A DNA stretch of 64,000 nucleotides, from positions 1-64,000 of the forward strand of contig JACPKS010000046.1 of the NCBI GenBank assembly GCA_016186905.1. Direction: 5' to 3'. This document shows positions 1 to 8,971 of this stretch, piece after piece. Origin of the DNA: Deltaproteobacteria bacterium. GTDB lineage: Bacteria; Bdellovibrionota; UBA1018; UBA923. The notes below the pieces were generated by a model. It was not told the origin of the DNA. It worked only from the letters and a program-made list of their open reading frames with translations, and searched no databases. Positions within the stretch are counted from its first letter, which is position 1, and each line of letters begins with the position of its first letter. The translations under genes were made by a program, and so were the position numbers.

Positions 1-20
1 ATATTGAAGGAGACTTGGAA

Positions 21-671
21 ATGAGCAGCCAATCACCTGCGGAGCATCTTCTGGCGGCCGTCGGCAATCGTAGATTTCAAACCGTACTGGCTGACCCGCC
101 GTGGCAGTTCGAAAATCGGACGGGGAAGATGGCTCCCGAACATAAACGTCTCGCGCGCTACTCGACGATGACGCTAGACGAGATCGTCGCGCTTCCAGTT
201 TCGCGCGTTGTGACAGAGCCGTCCCACCTCTACCTCTGGGTTCCCAATGCATTGCTCCTTGAGGGCCTCCGGGTAATGGAATCTTGGGGGTTCACCTATA
301 AGACCAATCTTGTTTGGCATAAGGTCAGAAAAGACGGTGGGCCGGACGGAAGGGGCGTCGGGTTCTATTTCCGAAATACCACGGAGCTTGTTCTGTTTGG
401 AGTTCGTGGAAAGAACGCGCGCACCCTGGCGCCCGGTCGCCGCCAAGTCAATATCCTGAGGACTCAAAAGCGGGAGCACTCGCGCAAGCCCGACGAGCTG
501 TATGACCTTGTTGAGGCGTGCAGCAACGGTCCATTTCTTGAGCTATTCGCCAGAGGCACGCGTCCGGGCTGGTCGGGGTGGGGGAACCAAGCCGAACTAT
601 ATTCTCCGACTTGGGCGACGTATGCGAATCACTCTCGGTCGGAGAAGGGAAAAGAGTTTCTTTCAAGATGA
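21..671 (+). CDS. MT-A70 family DNA adenine N6-methyltransferase
   Basis: Predicted S-adenosylmethionine-dependent methyltransferase that would modify adenine N6 in DNA. The catalytic motif DPPW lies near residue 24 in the context VLADPPWQF, and the later KPDELYDLVE and FLELFARGTRPGW segments are typical of the MT-A70 family. The length (216 aa) is normal for bacterial members. I chose ATG 21 because a GAAGGAGA Shine-Dalgarno sits 7 bases upstream; a TTG at 15 is too close to it. The gene is convergent with nrdJ. Whether it belongs to a restriction system or mobile element left of the window cannot be seen. Confidence 0.88.
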   Translation: MSSQSPAEHLLAAVGNRRFQTVLADPPWQFENRTGKMAPEHKRLARYSTMTLDEIVALPVSRVVTEPSHLYLWVPNALLLEGLRVMESWGFTYKTNLVWHKVRKDGGPDGRGVGFYFRNTTELVLFGVRGKNARTLAPGRRQVNILRTQKREHSRKPDELYDLVEACSNGPFLELFARGTRPGWSGWGNQAELYSPTWATYANHSRSEKGKEFLSR

Positions 672-698
672 CGTAACCCGCTCCACTCACACATGCCT

Positions 699-2513
699 CT
701 AGCCGCGTTTTTTGCGGCGAACGCCGCGAGTGAGAACCTGAACTCCTTTGCTTCCCTCGCGAAAAACCGTGATGCCCTTGCAGCCAAGCCGATAGGCCAT
801 TTCAAATATCTTCCGAATCTGCGCCGGCGTCGACTTCGCGGGAAGATTGACCGTCTTTGAAACCGCGTTCTCGGTGTGCTTCTGAAATGCCGCCTGCATG
901 CGCACGTGCCACTCGGGTTTGATCTCCGAAGCGATCCGAAGATAGCGCTTCTCGGCAGGCGCCAGTTCGCGCAAGCGTTGCGCCGACCCGGTTTTCATGA
1001 CGCGGGCCGAAGCCGCGGCGGAACGCACTCCTGATTTCTTAAGTACGCCAGGAAGAACCGGGTGCACGAATTCGAAGCGTTCGCCGTCGAGCGCCTTGCG
1101 TTCGTAAGCCAGCGAAAAAATCGGCTCAATGCCGCTGCTTGCCCCCGCGATGATGCTGATCGTGCCGGTCGGCGCGATCGTCGTCACGGTCGCATTTCTG
1201 CGCGGACGGTCGCCTCGCCGCGCCCAGAGCGAATTCTGGAACTCCGGAAAAGCGCCGCGCTCTTCGGCGAGTTTCTCGCTCGCGCGAACGGCCGCGTGTT
1301 CGAGTCGTCCGATCAGCTCCTCTGCCCGCTTCACGGCTTCTTCCGAGTCATAAGGAATGCGCCATTCGAGAAGCGCGTCAGCCCATCCCATCACGCCAAG
1401 GCCGATTTTTCGGTTACGATAGGTAATCTCTTGAATCGCGCCGACGGGATAGCTGTTGGCCTCGATCGCGTCGTCGAGAAATCGCACCGCGAGCGCGACG
1501 TCCCGCTCAAGGCTTTTCCAGTCGAAGGTCGCGTCTTTTACGTACGCGCGCACATTGAAGCTTCCGAGGTTGCAGCTCTCGTAGGGAAGAAGCGGCTGCT
1601 CTCCGCAGGGATTCGTGCTTTCCATCGGGCCGATTTCCGGCGTGGGATTCCACTCGTTGACCCGGTCGATGAACACGACGCCAGGATCGCCCGTTGCCCA
1701 CGCGCATTCCGCCATCAGACTCCAAAGATTTTTCGCTGGAATCGAACGGGCGACGCGACCATCGCGAGGGTTGATCAGCTTCCAGTTCGAGCCCGCTTCG
1801 ACGGTCTTCATGAAAGCATCGGAAACGGTCACGGAGATGTTGAAGTTGTGGATGCCGCCCGAAAGCTTGCTCAATATAAATTCTTCGATGTCGGGGTGGG
1901 ACACGGGAAGGATTCCCATGTTCGCGCCTCTGCGCACGCCACCCTGGCGAACGACCTCCGTCGTCGAATCAAAAAGCCTCAGAAAGGCGACCGGACCACT
2001 GGCCTTTCCCTCGCCGGGGCTCAAGCGCCCTGAACCGATCCGCGAACCCGCCGGGCGAATGTGGCCGAACCCGAATCCCGTTCCACCGCCCGTTTTGTGA
2101 ATGAGCGCCGATTGCTTTAGCGTTTCAAACACCGAGGAAAGGCGATCTTCAAGCGGGAGCACGAAGCAGGCGCTGAGCTGCCCTTCCGGCGTGCCGGCAT
2201 TCATGAGCGTCGGCGAGTTCGGAAGAAAGCGAAGCGAAGCCATGAGGCGAAAGAATTCGCTCGCGACGTCCCGCGGATCCCGCTTACCCCATTTCCTCTC
2301 AACGACCGCGATCGAGGCCGCCACGCGCGCGAACATCAGCGCCGGAGTCTCGATCACGATGCCATTCCTGTCGCGCAGCAGGTAACGCGACTCCAGGACG
2401 CGACGAGCAACCGGCGTAAGCTCCGCGCACTCCGACGCGAGCTCGCAAGAGATCCGTACTGGGTCAAGAGTTTCATACCGCTGCGCGCCGAAAGAAACGC
2501 CCCTCTTTTTCAT
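699..2513 (-). CDS. nrdJ: Adenosylcobalamin-dependent (class II) ribonucleotide reductase
   Basis: Reduces ribonucleotides to deoxyribonucleotides with a cobalamin-generated thiyl radical, so it needs no oxygen-dependent metallocofactor. The active site is complete: Cys116 (SACF) and Cys314 (ESCNLG) form the redox pair, and NPCGE at 301-305 supplies the thiyl Cys303 with Asn301 and Glu305. The Cys303-to-Cys314 spacing equals that of the Lactobacillus enzyme. APTGTIS and LGCKGITVFREGS motifs follow. The protein (604 aa) stops soon after that last motif, with no C-terminal cysteine pair and no N-terminal ATP cone. The start at 2513 (MKKRGVSFG) is preferred over an in-frame ATG ten codons upstream that would abut the divergent aldehyde dehydrogenase gene. 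Confidence 0.93.
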   Translation of the reverse strand: MKKRGVSFGAQRYETLDPVRISCELASECAELTPVARRVLESRYLLRDRNGIVIETPALMFARVAASIAVVERKWGKRDPRDVASEFFRLMASLRFLPNSPTLMNAGTPEGQLSACFVLPLEDRLSSVFETLKQSALIHKTGGGTGFGFGHIRPAGSRIGSGRLSPGEGKASGPVAFLRLFDSTTEVVRQGGVRRGANMGILPVSHPDIEEFILSKLSGGIHNFNISVTVSDAFMKTVEAGSNWKLINPRDGRVARSIPAKNLWSLMAECAWATGDPGVVFIDRVNEWNPTPEIGPMESTNPCGEQPLLPYESCNLGSFNVRAYVKDATFDWKSLERDVALAVRFLDDAIEANSYPVGAIQEITYRNRKIGLGVMGWADALLEWRIPYDSEEAVKRAEELIGRLEHAAVRASEKLAEERGAFPEFQNSLWARRGDRPRRNATVTTIAPTGTISIIAGASSGIEPIFSLAYERKALDGERFEFVHPVLPGVLKKSGVRSAAASARVMKTGSAQRLRELAPAEKRYLRIASEIKPEWHVRMQAAFQKHTENAVSKTVNLPAKSTPAQIRKIFEMAYRLGCKGITVFREGSKGVQVLTRGVRRKKRG

Positions 2514-2542
2514 GCAGATTCTTATGCTATGATGAAACGGCA

Positions 2543-4123
2543 ATGGAGACTATTCTTTCCCGCAATCCCGCCTCTGGTGCCGTGCTTCGTGAGTTGCAAC
2601 AAACGCCGCTCGAGGCCATTCCAGCATTAATCACGCAGGCGCGCGAGGCGCAAAAGAACTGGGCGGTGCGTCCGGTTAAGGAGCGCATCCGGATTCTTTT
2701 GAACGCGCGCGAGTTCATCCTTGAAAATCTCGACGCGATCGCGAATCTCGTCTGCGAGGAAAACGGAAAACCTAAATTCGAAGCCATCGCGAACGACCTG
2801 CTCCCGGCGATGGAGCTGATGACGACATATTGCGCCCGCGCACCGAAGCTTTTACGCAGCAAGAAGATTTCTTTGCGCTGGGCCAAACACCGGAAAAGCC
2901 ACCTGCAGTTTTGGCCCAAGGGCGTCGTGGCGATCATTTCGCCGTGGAATTATCCGTTTTCGATCCCGTTTGGGGAAATCGCTCTGGCGCTCTTGGCGGG
3001 AAACGCCGTCGTTTTCAAGCCCAGCGAAGTGACTCCGCTCACGGGTCTCAAGATCGCCGAGATTTTTGATGAGGCATGTCTTCCTCCGGGGCTGCTTCAG
3101 GTCGTGCTCGGCGACGGATCTCGCGGCGCCGCGATCATCAAAGCGAAGGCCGACAAGATTTGCTTCACCGGAAGCGTCGCCACCGGAAAAAAGGTCATGG
3201 CGGCGGCCGCCGAGAATCTTACGCCAGTGCTGCTCGAGCTCGGCGGCAAGGATCCGATGATCGTGCTGCCTGACGCGGACTTGGATTACGCGACGAGCGC
3301 GGCGCTCTGGGGCGGTTTTTCCAATTCCGGGCAGGCGTGCGCGTCGATCGAGCGCATTCTCGTGCACGAGAAGATTCACGACGAGTTCGTGAAGAGACTT
3401 CACGAAAAAGTTCGGCTGCTCACTCACGTCGGCAACGACGAGGCTCACGCGGGCGATCTCGGCGCGATCACGTTCGAAAATCAAAAACTCATCTATACGA
3501 AACAGCTTGAGGAATTGAACGCGCAAAACGCGCGGATCGTTTGCGGCGGCTCGTTCTCCGACGAAGGGAGGTGTCTCGAGCCAACAATCGTCACGAATCC
3601 TTCTTCCGCGCAGGATAATCCGATCGAAACCACGAAGATTTATAACGAAGAGACGTTCGGCCCGGTCGTCGCCGTAACCAAATACAAAACAACGCGCGAG
3701 GCGATCGAAAAGGCGAATCGCTCGCGCTATGGCCTGCTGGCCAGCGTGATTGGCCGCGATCTGGCGCTCGCGGAGCAGATCGCCGGCCAAATCGAGGCGG
3801 GGAGCGTGCTCATCAACGAGGTGCTTTATACGCACGGATTGTCGGAAACGCCGTGGGGCGGGCTCAAAGACAGCGGCTTCGGGCGCGTGCACTCAGACGC
3901 GGGGTTTTACGAATTCGTGAACGTCCGCCACGTCCATCAGCCGCGGCCGTGGCTGCCGGCCTTCAAATCGCCGTGGTGGTTTCCGTATTCGCAGCATCAA
4001 ATGAGCCTGTTTCGCGCGTTCGCCGAAGTGATGTACCGGCGCTCCATACTGAGAAAAATCAAGGCTCTGCCGAACTTGATCGTGGAATTCGTTCAGATGA
4101 TCAAATCTGAAAAAAGATATTGA
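2543..4123 (+). CDS. NAD(P)-dependent aldehyde dehydrogenase
   Basis: Oxidises an aldehyde to the carboxylate. Family residues are in place: the SPWNYPF segment with Asn136, FTGS at 208-211 in the nucleotide-binding loop, general base Glu232 in LELGGKDP, and nucleophile Cys266 in SGQACASIE. The length is 526 aa. After the catalytic domain there is an extra tail of about 60 residues, rich in Trp, Pro and aromatic residues and then hydrophobic (PWWFPYSQ... to the end), which could associate with membrane; long-chain fatty aldehyde dehydrogenases carry comparable tails. The gene is divergent from nrdJ and convergent with the mutase operon. The substrate cannot be assigned. Confidence 0.9.
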   Translation: METILSRNPASGAVLRELQQTPLEAIPALITQAREAQKNWAVRPVKERIRILLNAREFILENLDAIANLVCEENGKPKFEAIANDLLPAMELMTTYCARAPKLLRSKKISLRWAKHRKSHLQFWPKGVVAIISPWNYPFSIPFGEIALALLAGNAVVFKPSEVTPLTGLKIAEIFDEACLPPGLLQVVLGDGSRGAAIIKAKADKICFTGSVATGKKVMAAAAENLTPVLLELGGKDPMIVLPDADLDYATSAALWGGFSNSGQACASIERILVHEKIHDEFVKRLHEKVRLLTHVGNDEAHAGDLGAITFENQKLIYTKQLEELNAQNARIVCGGSFSDEGRCLEPTIVTNPSSAQDNPIETTKIYNEETFGPVVAVTKYKTTREAIEKANRSRYGLLASVIGRDLALAEQIAGQIEAGSVLINEVLYTHGLSETPWGGLKDSGFGRVHSDAGFYEFVNVRHVHQPRPWLPAFKSPWWFPYSQHQMSLFRAFAEVMYRRSILRKIKALPNLIVEFVQMIKSEKRY

Positions 4124-4133
4124 GGCGGATCGC

Positions 4134-4619
4134 TCAACTCAGCGTGCGGGTTTTCACGTTCTTTCGGATATAAGCCACGACGCTTTCGATGCTTGCGCCT
4201 GGAGTAAAGACCATGTGCACTCCAAGTTTTCTTAAGGAGGGGATGTCGTCGTCGGGAATGATCCCGCCGACTAAAAACAAGGTGTCGTCGCCGCCGGACT
4301 TGCGGATCCCCTCGATGATCTCGGGCACCAATGCGTTGTGCGCGCCCGAGAGAATGCTTAGCCCAACGACGTGAACGTCTTCCTCGATCGCGGCGCTGAT
4401 GATCATCTCCGGAGTCTGGTGAAGGCCCGTATAAATCACCTCAAACCCGGCTTCCATCAGGGCCCTTGCAATGACCTTGGCGCCCCGGTCGTGACCATCC
4501 AGCCCGGGCTTTGCGATAAGAACGCGAACTTTCCGCGCTGGAGCGGAAACCATGGCTCCGCTTTTTTTGGCCGGCTTGGTTCCGCTGGTTTTTCTTGGGG
4601 CGGTTTTCTTTTGCGGCAT
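4134..4619 (-). CDS. icmB: B12-binding small subunit of acyl-CoA mutase (IcmB-like)
   Basis: Cobalamin-binding Rossmann subunit that pairs with the catalytic subunit encoded just upstream. The DxHxxG motif is at 41-46 (DGHDRG), with His43 as the predicted lower axial cobalt ligand, followed by GLSILSGAH and a GG-containing loop (LVGGIIPD). An extra Lys/Pro-rich N-terminus of about 28 residues precedes the domain. I chose ATG 4619 (MPQKKTA): it follows the icmA stop codon by one base, while the longer frame would start inside icmA. The separate small subunit matches isobutyryl-CoA mutase and archaeal-type methylmalonyl-CoA mutase organisation. Confidence 0.88.
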   Translation of the reverse strand: MPQKKTAPRKTSGTKPAKKSGAMVSAPARKVRVLIAKPGLDGHDRGAKVIARALMEAGFEVIYTGLHQTPEMIISAAIEEDVHVVGLSILSGAHNALVPEIIEGIRKSGGDDTLFLVGGIIPDDDIPSLRKLGVHMVFTPGASIESVVAYIRKNVKTRTLS

Positions 4620-4620
4620 C

Positions 4621-6306
4621 TCAATACATTCCCGGATCTCGATATACCCCGAAAACCCCTCGGAGCACATCGCAAATCTCCTGAACCGTGCAGTACGATC
4701 TCACGCACTCCAGGATGTGCGGCATCATGTTCTCTTTTCCTTGTGCCGCTTTCTTGAGCCCGGCCAGCGCAGAGCCGGCACGGCCGGAGTCGCGTCGGCG
4801 CTTAACGTCCGCGATGCGGTTTTTCTGCCGCTCTTCGGCCGTTTTGTCGATGCATAGGACATCAATCGGGAGATCCTTCTCTTTGGATTCGTACTTGTTG
4901 ACTCCGACCATGACCTTTTGCTTCGTCTCGATCTGACGTTGAAAATGGTACGCGGCGTTCGCGATCTCGGCCTGCGGAAAGCCCTTTTCGATCGAAGCGA
5001 GCATCCCGCCGAACTCGTCGATTTTGTGGATGTAACGGCAGGCTTCCTTCTCGATCTTATTTGTCAGCCACTCGACGAAGTAGCTTCCGCCGAGCGGATC
5101 AACGACGTTGGCCGCTCCCGATTCTTCCGCGATGATCTGCTGCGTCCGCAGCGCGACCATCACGGCCTGCTCGGTCGGAAGGGCGAGCGTTTCATCCATC
5201 GAGTTCGTATGCAACGAATTTGTTCCGCCGAGCACCGCGGCCAGGGCCTGAAGCGTGACGCGTGAAATATTATTGAGCGGCTGCTGCGCGGTAAGCGAAA
5301 CGCCGGCGGTCTGGGCATGGGTTCGCAGCATCCAAGACCGCGGGCTCTTCGCCTTGAAGCGATCGCGCATGATGCGAGCCCACATTCTGCGGCCCGCGCG
5401 GAACTTCGCGACTTCCTCGAAAAAATCGCTGTGCACGTCCCAGAAATACGACAGTCTCGGAGCGAAATCATCGACGTCAAGACCGCGCTCGAGGCCGGCC
5501 TGCACGTAAGCGATGCCGTCGGCGATCGTAAACGCGAGCTCCTGCGCCGCCGTCGCGCCCGCCTCGCGAATGTGATAGCCGCTGATCGAAATCGTGTTCC
5601 AGTTCGGAAGTTCTTTCGTGCAGAATTCAAGCGTATCGGCCACCAGGCGCATGCTGGGTTTGGGCGGGTAAATCCACTCCTTCTGCGCGATGTACTCCTT
5701 GAGAATATCGTTTTGAAGCGTTCCGCGGATTTTTTCGCGGGGAACTCCCTGTTTTTCAGCCACCGCGACGTACATCGCGAGCAGGATCGGCGCCGGGGAA
5801 TTGATCGTCATGCTCGTCGTGATTTCGTCGAGCGGAATGCCGTCAAAAAGCGTCTCCATGTCGGCGAGCGTATCAACCGCGACGCCACACTTGCCGACCT
5901 CGCCTTTCGATTCCGGGCTGTCGCTGTCGTAGCCCATCAGGGTCGGCATGTGAAACGCCACGCTTAGTCCGTGCTGCCCGCCACGAAGAAGCATTTTGTA
6001 GCGCGCATTGGTATCTTCCGCCGTGCCGAAACCCGAGAACTGGCGCATCGTCCACATCTTTCCGCGATACATGTTGGTCTGAACTCCGCGGGTATATGGA
6101 AATTCACCGGGAAAACCCAGGTCTCTCAGATAATCGAAGTCCTTGATTTCCTCGGGAGTGCATATCAGGGGCACCTCCATGTCGCTCCACGTGGAAAAGC
6201 GCTTGCGGTTCGGCGGGTGCTTGCGCTCGTGCTCGGCGAGCTTTCGCCGCCAGCGCGCGTACTCTTCGGTGAATTCCGGGGTAACGTCCTTCGGTCCGCG
6301 CGCCAT
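4621..6306 (-). CDS. icmA: Acyl-CoA mutase large subunit, isobutyryl-CoA mutase type
   Basis: Catalytic TIM-barrel subunit of an adenosylcobalamin-dependent carbon-skeleton mutase, 561 aa and without its own B12 domain. Automatic annotation would say methylmalonyl-CoA mutase. However, the two residues that read the acyl group are Phe90 (RQFSGFGTA) and Gln208 (EYIAQKEW), where methylmalonyl-CoA mutases have Tyr and Arg. Ala117 argues against 2-hydroxyisobutyryl-CoA mutase, which has Ile90/Asp117. Phe/Gln is the isobutyryl-CoA mutase signature, so the likely reaction is isobutyryl-CoA to n-butyryl-CoA. The upstream short-chain acyl-CoA dehydrogenase (9-base gap) supports a butyryl-CoA route. 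The substrate is inferred and not shown. Confidence 0.85.
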   Translation of the reverse strand: MARGPKDVTPEFTEEYARWRRKLAEHERKHPPNRKRFSTWSDMEVPLICTPEEIKDFDYLRDLGFPGEFPYTRGVQTNMYRGKMWTMRQFSGFGTAEDTNARYKMLLRGGQHGLSVAFHMPTLMGYDSDSPESKGEVGKCGVAVDTLADMETLFDGIPLDEITTSMTINSPAPILLAMYVAVAEKQGVPREKIRGTLQNDILKEYIAQKEWIYPPKPSMRLVADTLEFCTKELPNWNTISISGYHIREAGATAAQELAFTIADGIAYVQAGLERGLDVDDFAPRLSYFWDVHSDFFEEVAKFRAGRRMWARIMRDRFKAKSPRSWMLRTHAQTAGVSLTAQQPLNNISRVTLQALAAVLGGTNSLHTNSMDETLALPTEQAVMVALRTQQIIAEESGAANVVDPLGGSYFVEWLTNKIEKEACRYIHKIDEFGGMLASIEKGFPQAEIANAAYHFQRQIETKQKVMVGVNKYESKEKDLPIDVLCIDKTAEERQKNRIADVKRRRDSGRAGSALAGLKKAAQGKENMMPHILECVRSYCTVQEICDVLRGVFGVYRDPGMY

Positions 6307-6315
6307 TTTTCTTTC

Positions 6316-7467
6316 CTATTCCGCCAGCTCGGAGCCGCCGATTACGATCCGCTGAATCTCGGACGTACCCTCGTAAATTTCCGTGATCTTCGCGTCCCGA
6401 AAATGACGCTCGACCGGATATTCTTTCGTGTAGCCGTACCCGCCGTGCACTTGGATCGCCGTCGTCGTGATCCACATCGCGGCCTCCGACGCAAAAAGCT
6501 TGGCCATCGCGGCTTCCCGCGTGAAGCGTTCGTCTGTGGCCGCCTTCGCGGCCGCCCGCCAAGTCAGAAGTCTCGCGGCATCAAGGCGCGTCGCCATGTC
6601 GGCCACGTGAAATTGGATCGCCTGCAGTTTCGCGATCGGAGCGCCGAACGCCTCTCTTTCGCGCGCGAATTTTTTAGAAGCCTCGAGCGCGGCGGAAGCG
6701 ATGCCCAGCGCCTGCGACGCGATTCCGATGCGTCCGCCGTCGAGTGTCGCCATCGCGATCTTGAATCCGGCGCCCTCTTCTCCCAGACGATTCGCCTCCG
6801 GCACGCGCACGTTCTCGAAGTGCAGTTGTGCCGTACTCGATGCGTTGATCCCTAATTTGTCTTCGAGCTTCCCGACAGTCAGGCCGGCCGTGGGTTTGTC
6901 GACGAGAAAGGCGGTCACGCCTTTATGTTTCTTCGCGGCGTCGGTCGTCGCGAACACGATGCAGACATCCGCCTCGCGGCCGTTCGTGATGAAGTTCTTC
7001 GTGCCATTGAGCACGTAATGATCGCCGTCACGGCGCGCGGCCGTTCGCATTGCCGCGGCGTCGCTGCCGTTGCCGGGTTCGGACAGCGCAAAACATCCCA
7101 GCCTCTTTCCGCTCGCAAGCGGCGGCAGATACCTTTTCTTCTGCGCTTCGTCGCCGAATTTGACGACCGGGGAACACACGAGCGAGTTGTTCACCGACAT
7201 GATCACGCCGGTTGACGCGCATCCGGCCGACACTTCCTCCATCGCGATGGCGTAGGAAAGCGCGTCGAGGCCGGCGCCGCCATACTGTTCGGGCACCATT
7301 ACGCCCATGAAGCCCATCTCCGAAAGTTTTTCGATGATTTCTTTCGGATAACGTCCGGTTTCATCGAGTTCTTTGGCCTTTGGCGCGATTTCCCTGCGCG
7401 CGAATTCCCGCGCGCTTTCGCGAATCATGCGGTGCTGGTCATCGAGCAGAAAAATATCACTCGCCAT
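6316..7467 (-). CDS. Short-chain (butyryl-type) acyl-CoA dehydrogenase
   Basis: FAD enzyme that introduces the alpha-beta double bond in short acyl-CoAs and passes electrons to electron-transfer flavoprotein. Length 383 aa. CFALSEPGNGSDA and NGTKNFITNG segments form the flavin/substrate site. The catalytic base is Glu366 in IYEGTSEIQ, its position in short-chain enzymes. A strong purine-rich ribosome site (GAGGGGGG) lies 9 bases before the ATG. It is the first gene of the operon with icmA and icmB, which suggests conversion of isobutyryl-CoA through butyryl-CoA to crotonyl-CoA. An isobutyryl-CoA substrate is also possible. Confidence 0.9.
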   Translation of the reverse strand: MASDIFLLDDQHRMIRESAREFARREIAPKAKELDETGRYPKEIIEKLSEMGFMGVMVPEQYGGAGLDALSYAIAMEEVSAGCASTGVIMSVNNSLVCSPVVKFGDEAQKKRYLPPLASGKRLGCFALSEPGNGSDAAAMRTAARRDGDHYVLNGTKNFITNGREADVCIVFATTDAAKKHKGVTAFLVDKPTAGLTVGKLEDKLGINASSTAQLHFENVRVPEANRLGEEGAGFKIAMATLDGGRIGIASQALGIASAALEASKKFAREREAFGAPIAKLQAIQFHVADMATRLDAARLLTWRAAAKAATDERFTREAAMAKLFASEAAMWITTTAIQVHGGYGYTKEYPVERHFRDAKITEIYEGTSEIQRIVIGGSELAE

Positions 7468-7541
7468 ATTTAAAGAACCCCCCTCGTTTCCGTTGGAGCT
7501 GTTTTAGCCCCGCGCCACCGCTAATTCAAGGGCCGCAAGCT

Positions 7542-8942
7542 CTACTTTCCGATGCAGAATTCGCTGAAGATTTTGGCGAGAACGGCGTCGGGCGTCGTAT
7601 CGCCGCAAAGATCCGAAAGCGCGCGCGCCGCAGACCGGAGTGACGCGGACAGAAGTTCGGGATTCGAATGGCCTCCGCGCGCCAGAAGGGCTTCCGCGTC
7701 CGCAAGCGAATCCCTGCAAAAGATCAGCATCTGAAGTTGGAATTCGGTCGGCAGAAACGCGTCCGCGCCGAGTCCAAACCCGCGATCGAGCGTTTTTCGC
7801 AGAGTCTCCAGCAGCGAACCGATCCCATCGTGGGAGAGCGCGCTAATCGCGATCGCTTCGATGTTTTTTTCCAGCCTGAGCCTCGCGCGGATCCGTGCCG
7901 CCGCCGCGGGAGCCAGATCGCTTTTGTTCAGCGCCACTACCGTTTTGGCGCGAAGGGCGCGGTCCTCGTAAATTTCACGAACGAGCTCCTCGTAGGAAAG
8001 ATTTGCGTCCAGCAGCAGAACGACCAGATCCGAGCCGGCCAAAAGCTTGCGCGCCCTGGCGACGCCTTCCCTCTCGATCGTGCCGCCGGCATCCCGGATG
8101 CCCGCCGTATCGGCCAAGCGAACGCGATACCGACCAAGAGCGAAGTCCTCGGTGATCACGTCGCGAGTGGTACCCGCCTCGGCCGAAACGATCGCGCGCT
8201 CTTCGGAAAGAATCGCATTAAAGAGTGTCGACTTTCCCGCGTTTGGGCGACCGGCAATCGTGATCTGAATCCCTCGCGCGATGCGCTGGGCGGCTTCGAG
8301 CCGCGCAAGCAGTGCCTCCGTATCGCGAAGCAGCTCGGCTACTTCGGATTTAGCGCCTTGCTCTGAAACGACCTCTACGTCCTGATCCGAAAAATCGATC
8401 GCGAGCTCGGTTCGCGCAAGGAGGCTTCTGATGCGCGCGGCGAGCCCGTCAATGTATTCCACTCTCTTCTTCGCGAAATTCGCGCGGGCGGCCTCGACCT
8501 CGAAGCGGCTTCGGGCGCCGATAAGCTGTTGCACGCTTTGCGCGGCGCTGAGCGTAAACTTTCCGTTGCGAACCGCGCGGAAGCTGAACTCGCCCGGAAG
8601 CGCCAACCGGCAATGCCCCGTTCGAATCGCCGCGTTCAATGCCGACTGAAGAAGAAACCTTCCGCCGTGGAGCTGCAGCTCAACGCTCTCTTCGCCGGTA
8701 TAAGAGTGGCCTTCGGGAAAGTACGCCGCGAGTCCGTCGTCCATGGTCTTTCCGGTCTCTGGATCGGCGATCTCGATCCGATGAAGGTATCGCGGCTCAG
8801 GATTTTCGAAATTTCGGGATAAACGCTGAGCGCATTCCAGCGCGCGCGGACCCGAGAGGCGGATCACGCCAATCCCTCCGTCGCCCGCGAGACTCGTCGC
8901 GATCGCCGCGATCGTGTCATTCGAAAAATAATCGCCCGCCAC
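7542..8942 (-). CDS. mnmE: tRNA modification GTPase MnmE
   Basis: Together with MnmG it installs the carboxymethylaminomethyl group on U34 of certain tRNAs. The N-terminal folate-binding domain begins NDTIAAIATS, followed by a helical domain holding an inserted G domain: P-loop GRPNAGKST at 231-239, DTAGIRD near 278-284 and NKSD. The protein ends with the invariant CIGK motif (463-466). Length 466 aa, near the E. coli size. The start is GTG 8942, 29 bases after the yidC stop; the frame stays open further upstream, but that part overlaps yidC and has no homology. No clear Shine-Dalgarno is visible. The jag/khpB gene often found between yidC and mnmE is absent. Confidence 0.93.
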   Translation of the reverse strand: MAGDYFSNDTIAAIATSLAGDGGIGVIRLSGPRALECAQRLSRNFENPEPRYLHRIEIADPETGKTMDDGLAAYFPEGHSYTGEESVELQLHGGRFLLQSALNAAIRTGHCRLALPGEFSFRAVRNGKFTLSAAQSVQQLIGARSRFEVEAARANFAKKRVEYIDGLAARIRSLLARTELAIDFSDQDVEVVSEQGAKSEVAELLRDTEALLARLEAAQRIARGIQITIAGRPNAGKSTLFNAILSEERAIVSAEAGTTRDVITEDFALGRYRVRLADTAGIRDAGGTIEREGVARARKLLAGSDLVVLLLDANLSYEELVREIYEDRALRAKTVVALNKSDLAPAAAARIRARLRLEKNIEAIAISALSHDGIGSLLETLRKTLDRGFGLGADAFLPTEFQLQMLIFCRDSLADAEALLARGGHSNPELLSASLRSAARALSDLCGDTTPDAVLAKIFSEFCIGK

Positions 8943-8971
8943 GCCGAACTGCCCGCCCGCCGATGCGCCGC

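Noticed and set aside
1062-2033. Long plus-strand open frame (323 aa) opposite nrdJ
   Set aside because: Exact antisense of a gene with complete catalytic motifs; composition is typical of a GC-rich shadow frame.
2852-3892. 346-aa minus-strand frame opposite the aldehyde dehydrogenase
   Set aside because: Antisense shadow with no recognisable motifs.
4621-6306. Plain methylmalonyl-CoA mutase label
   Set aside because: The substrate-reading residues are Phe90 and Gln208, not Tyr and Arg.
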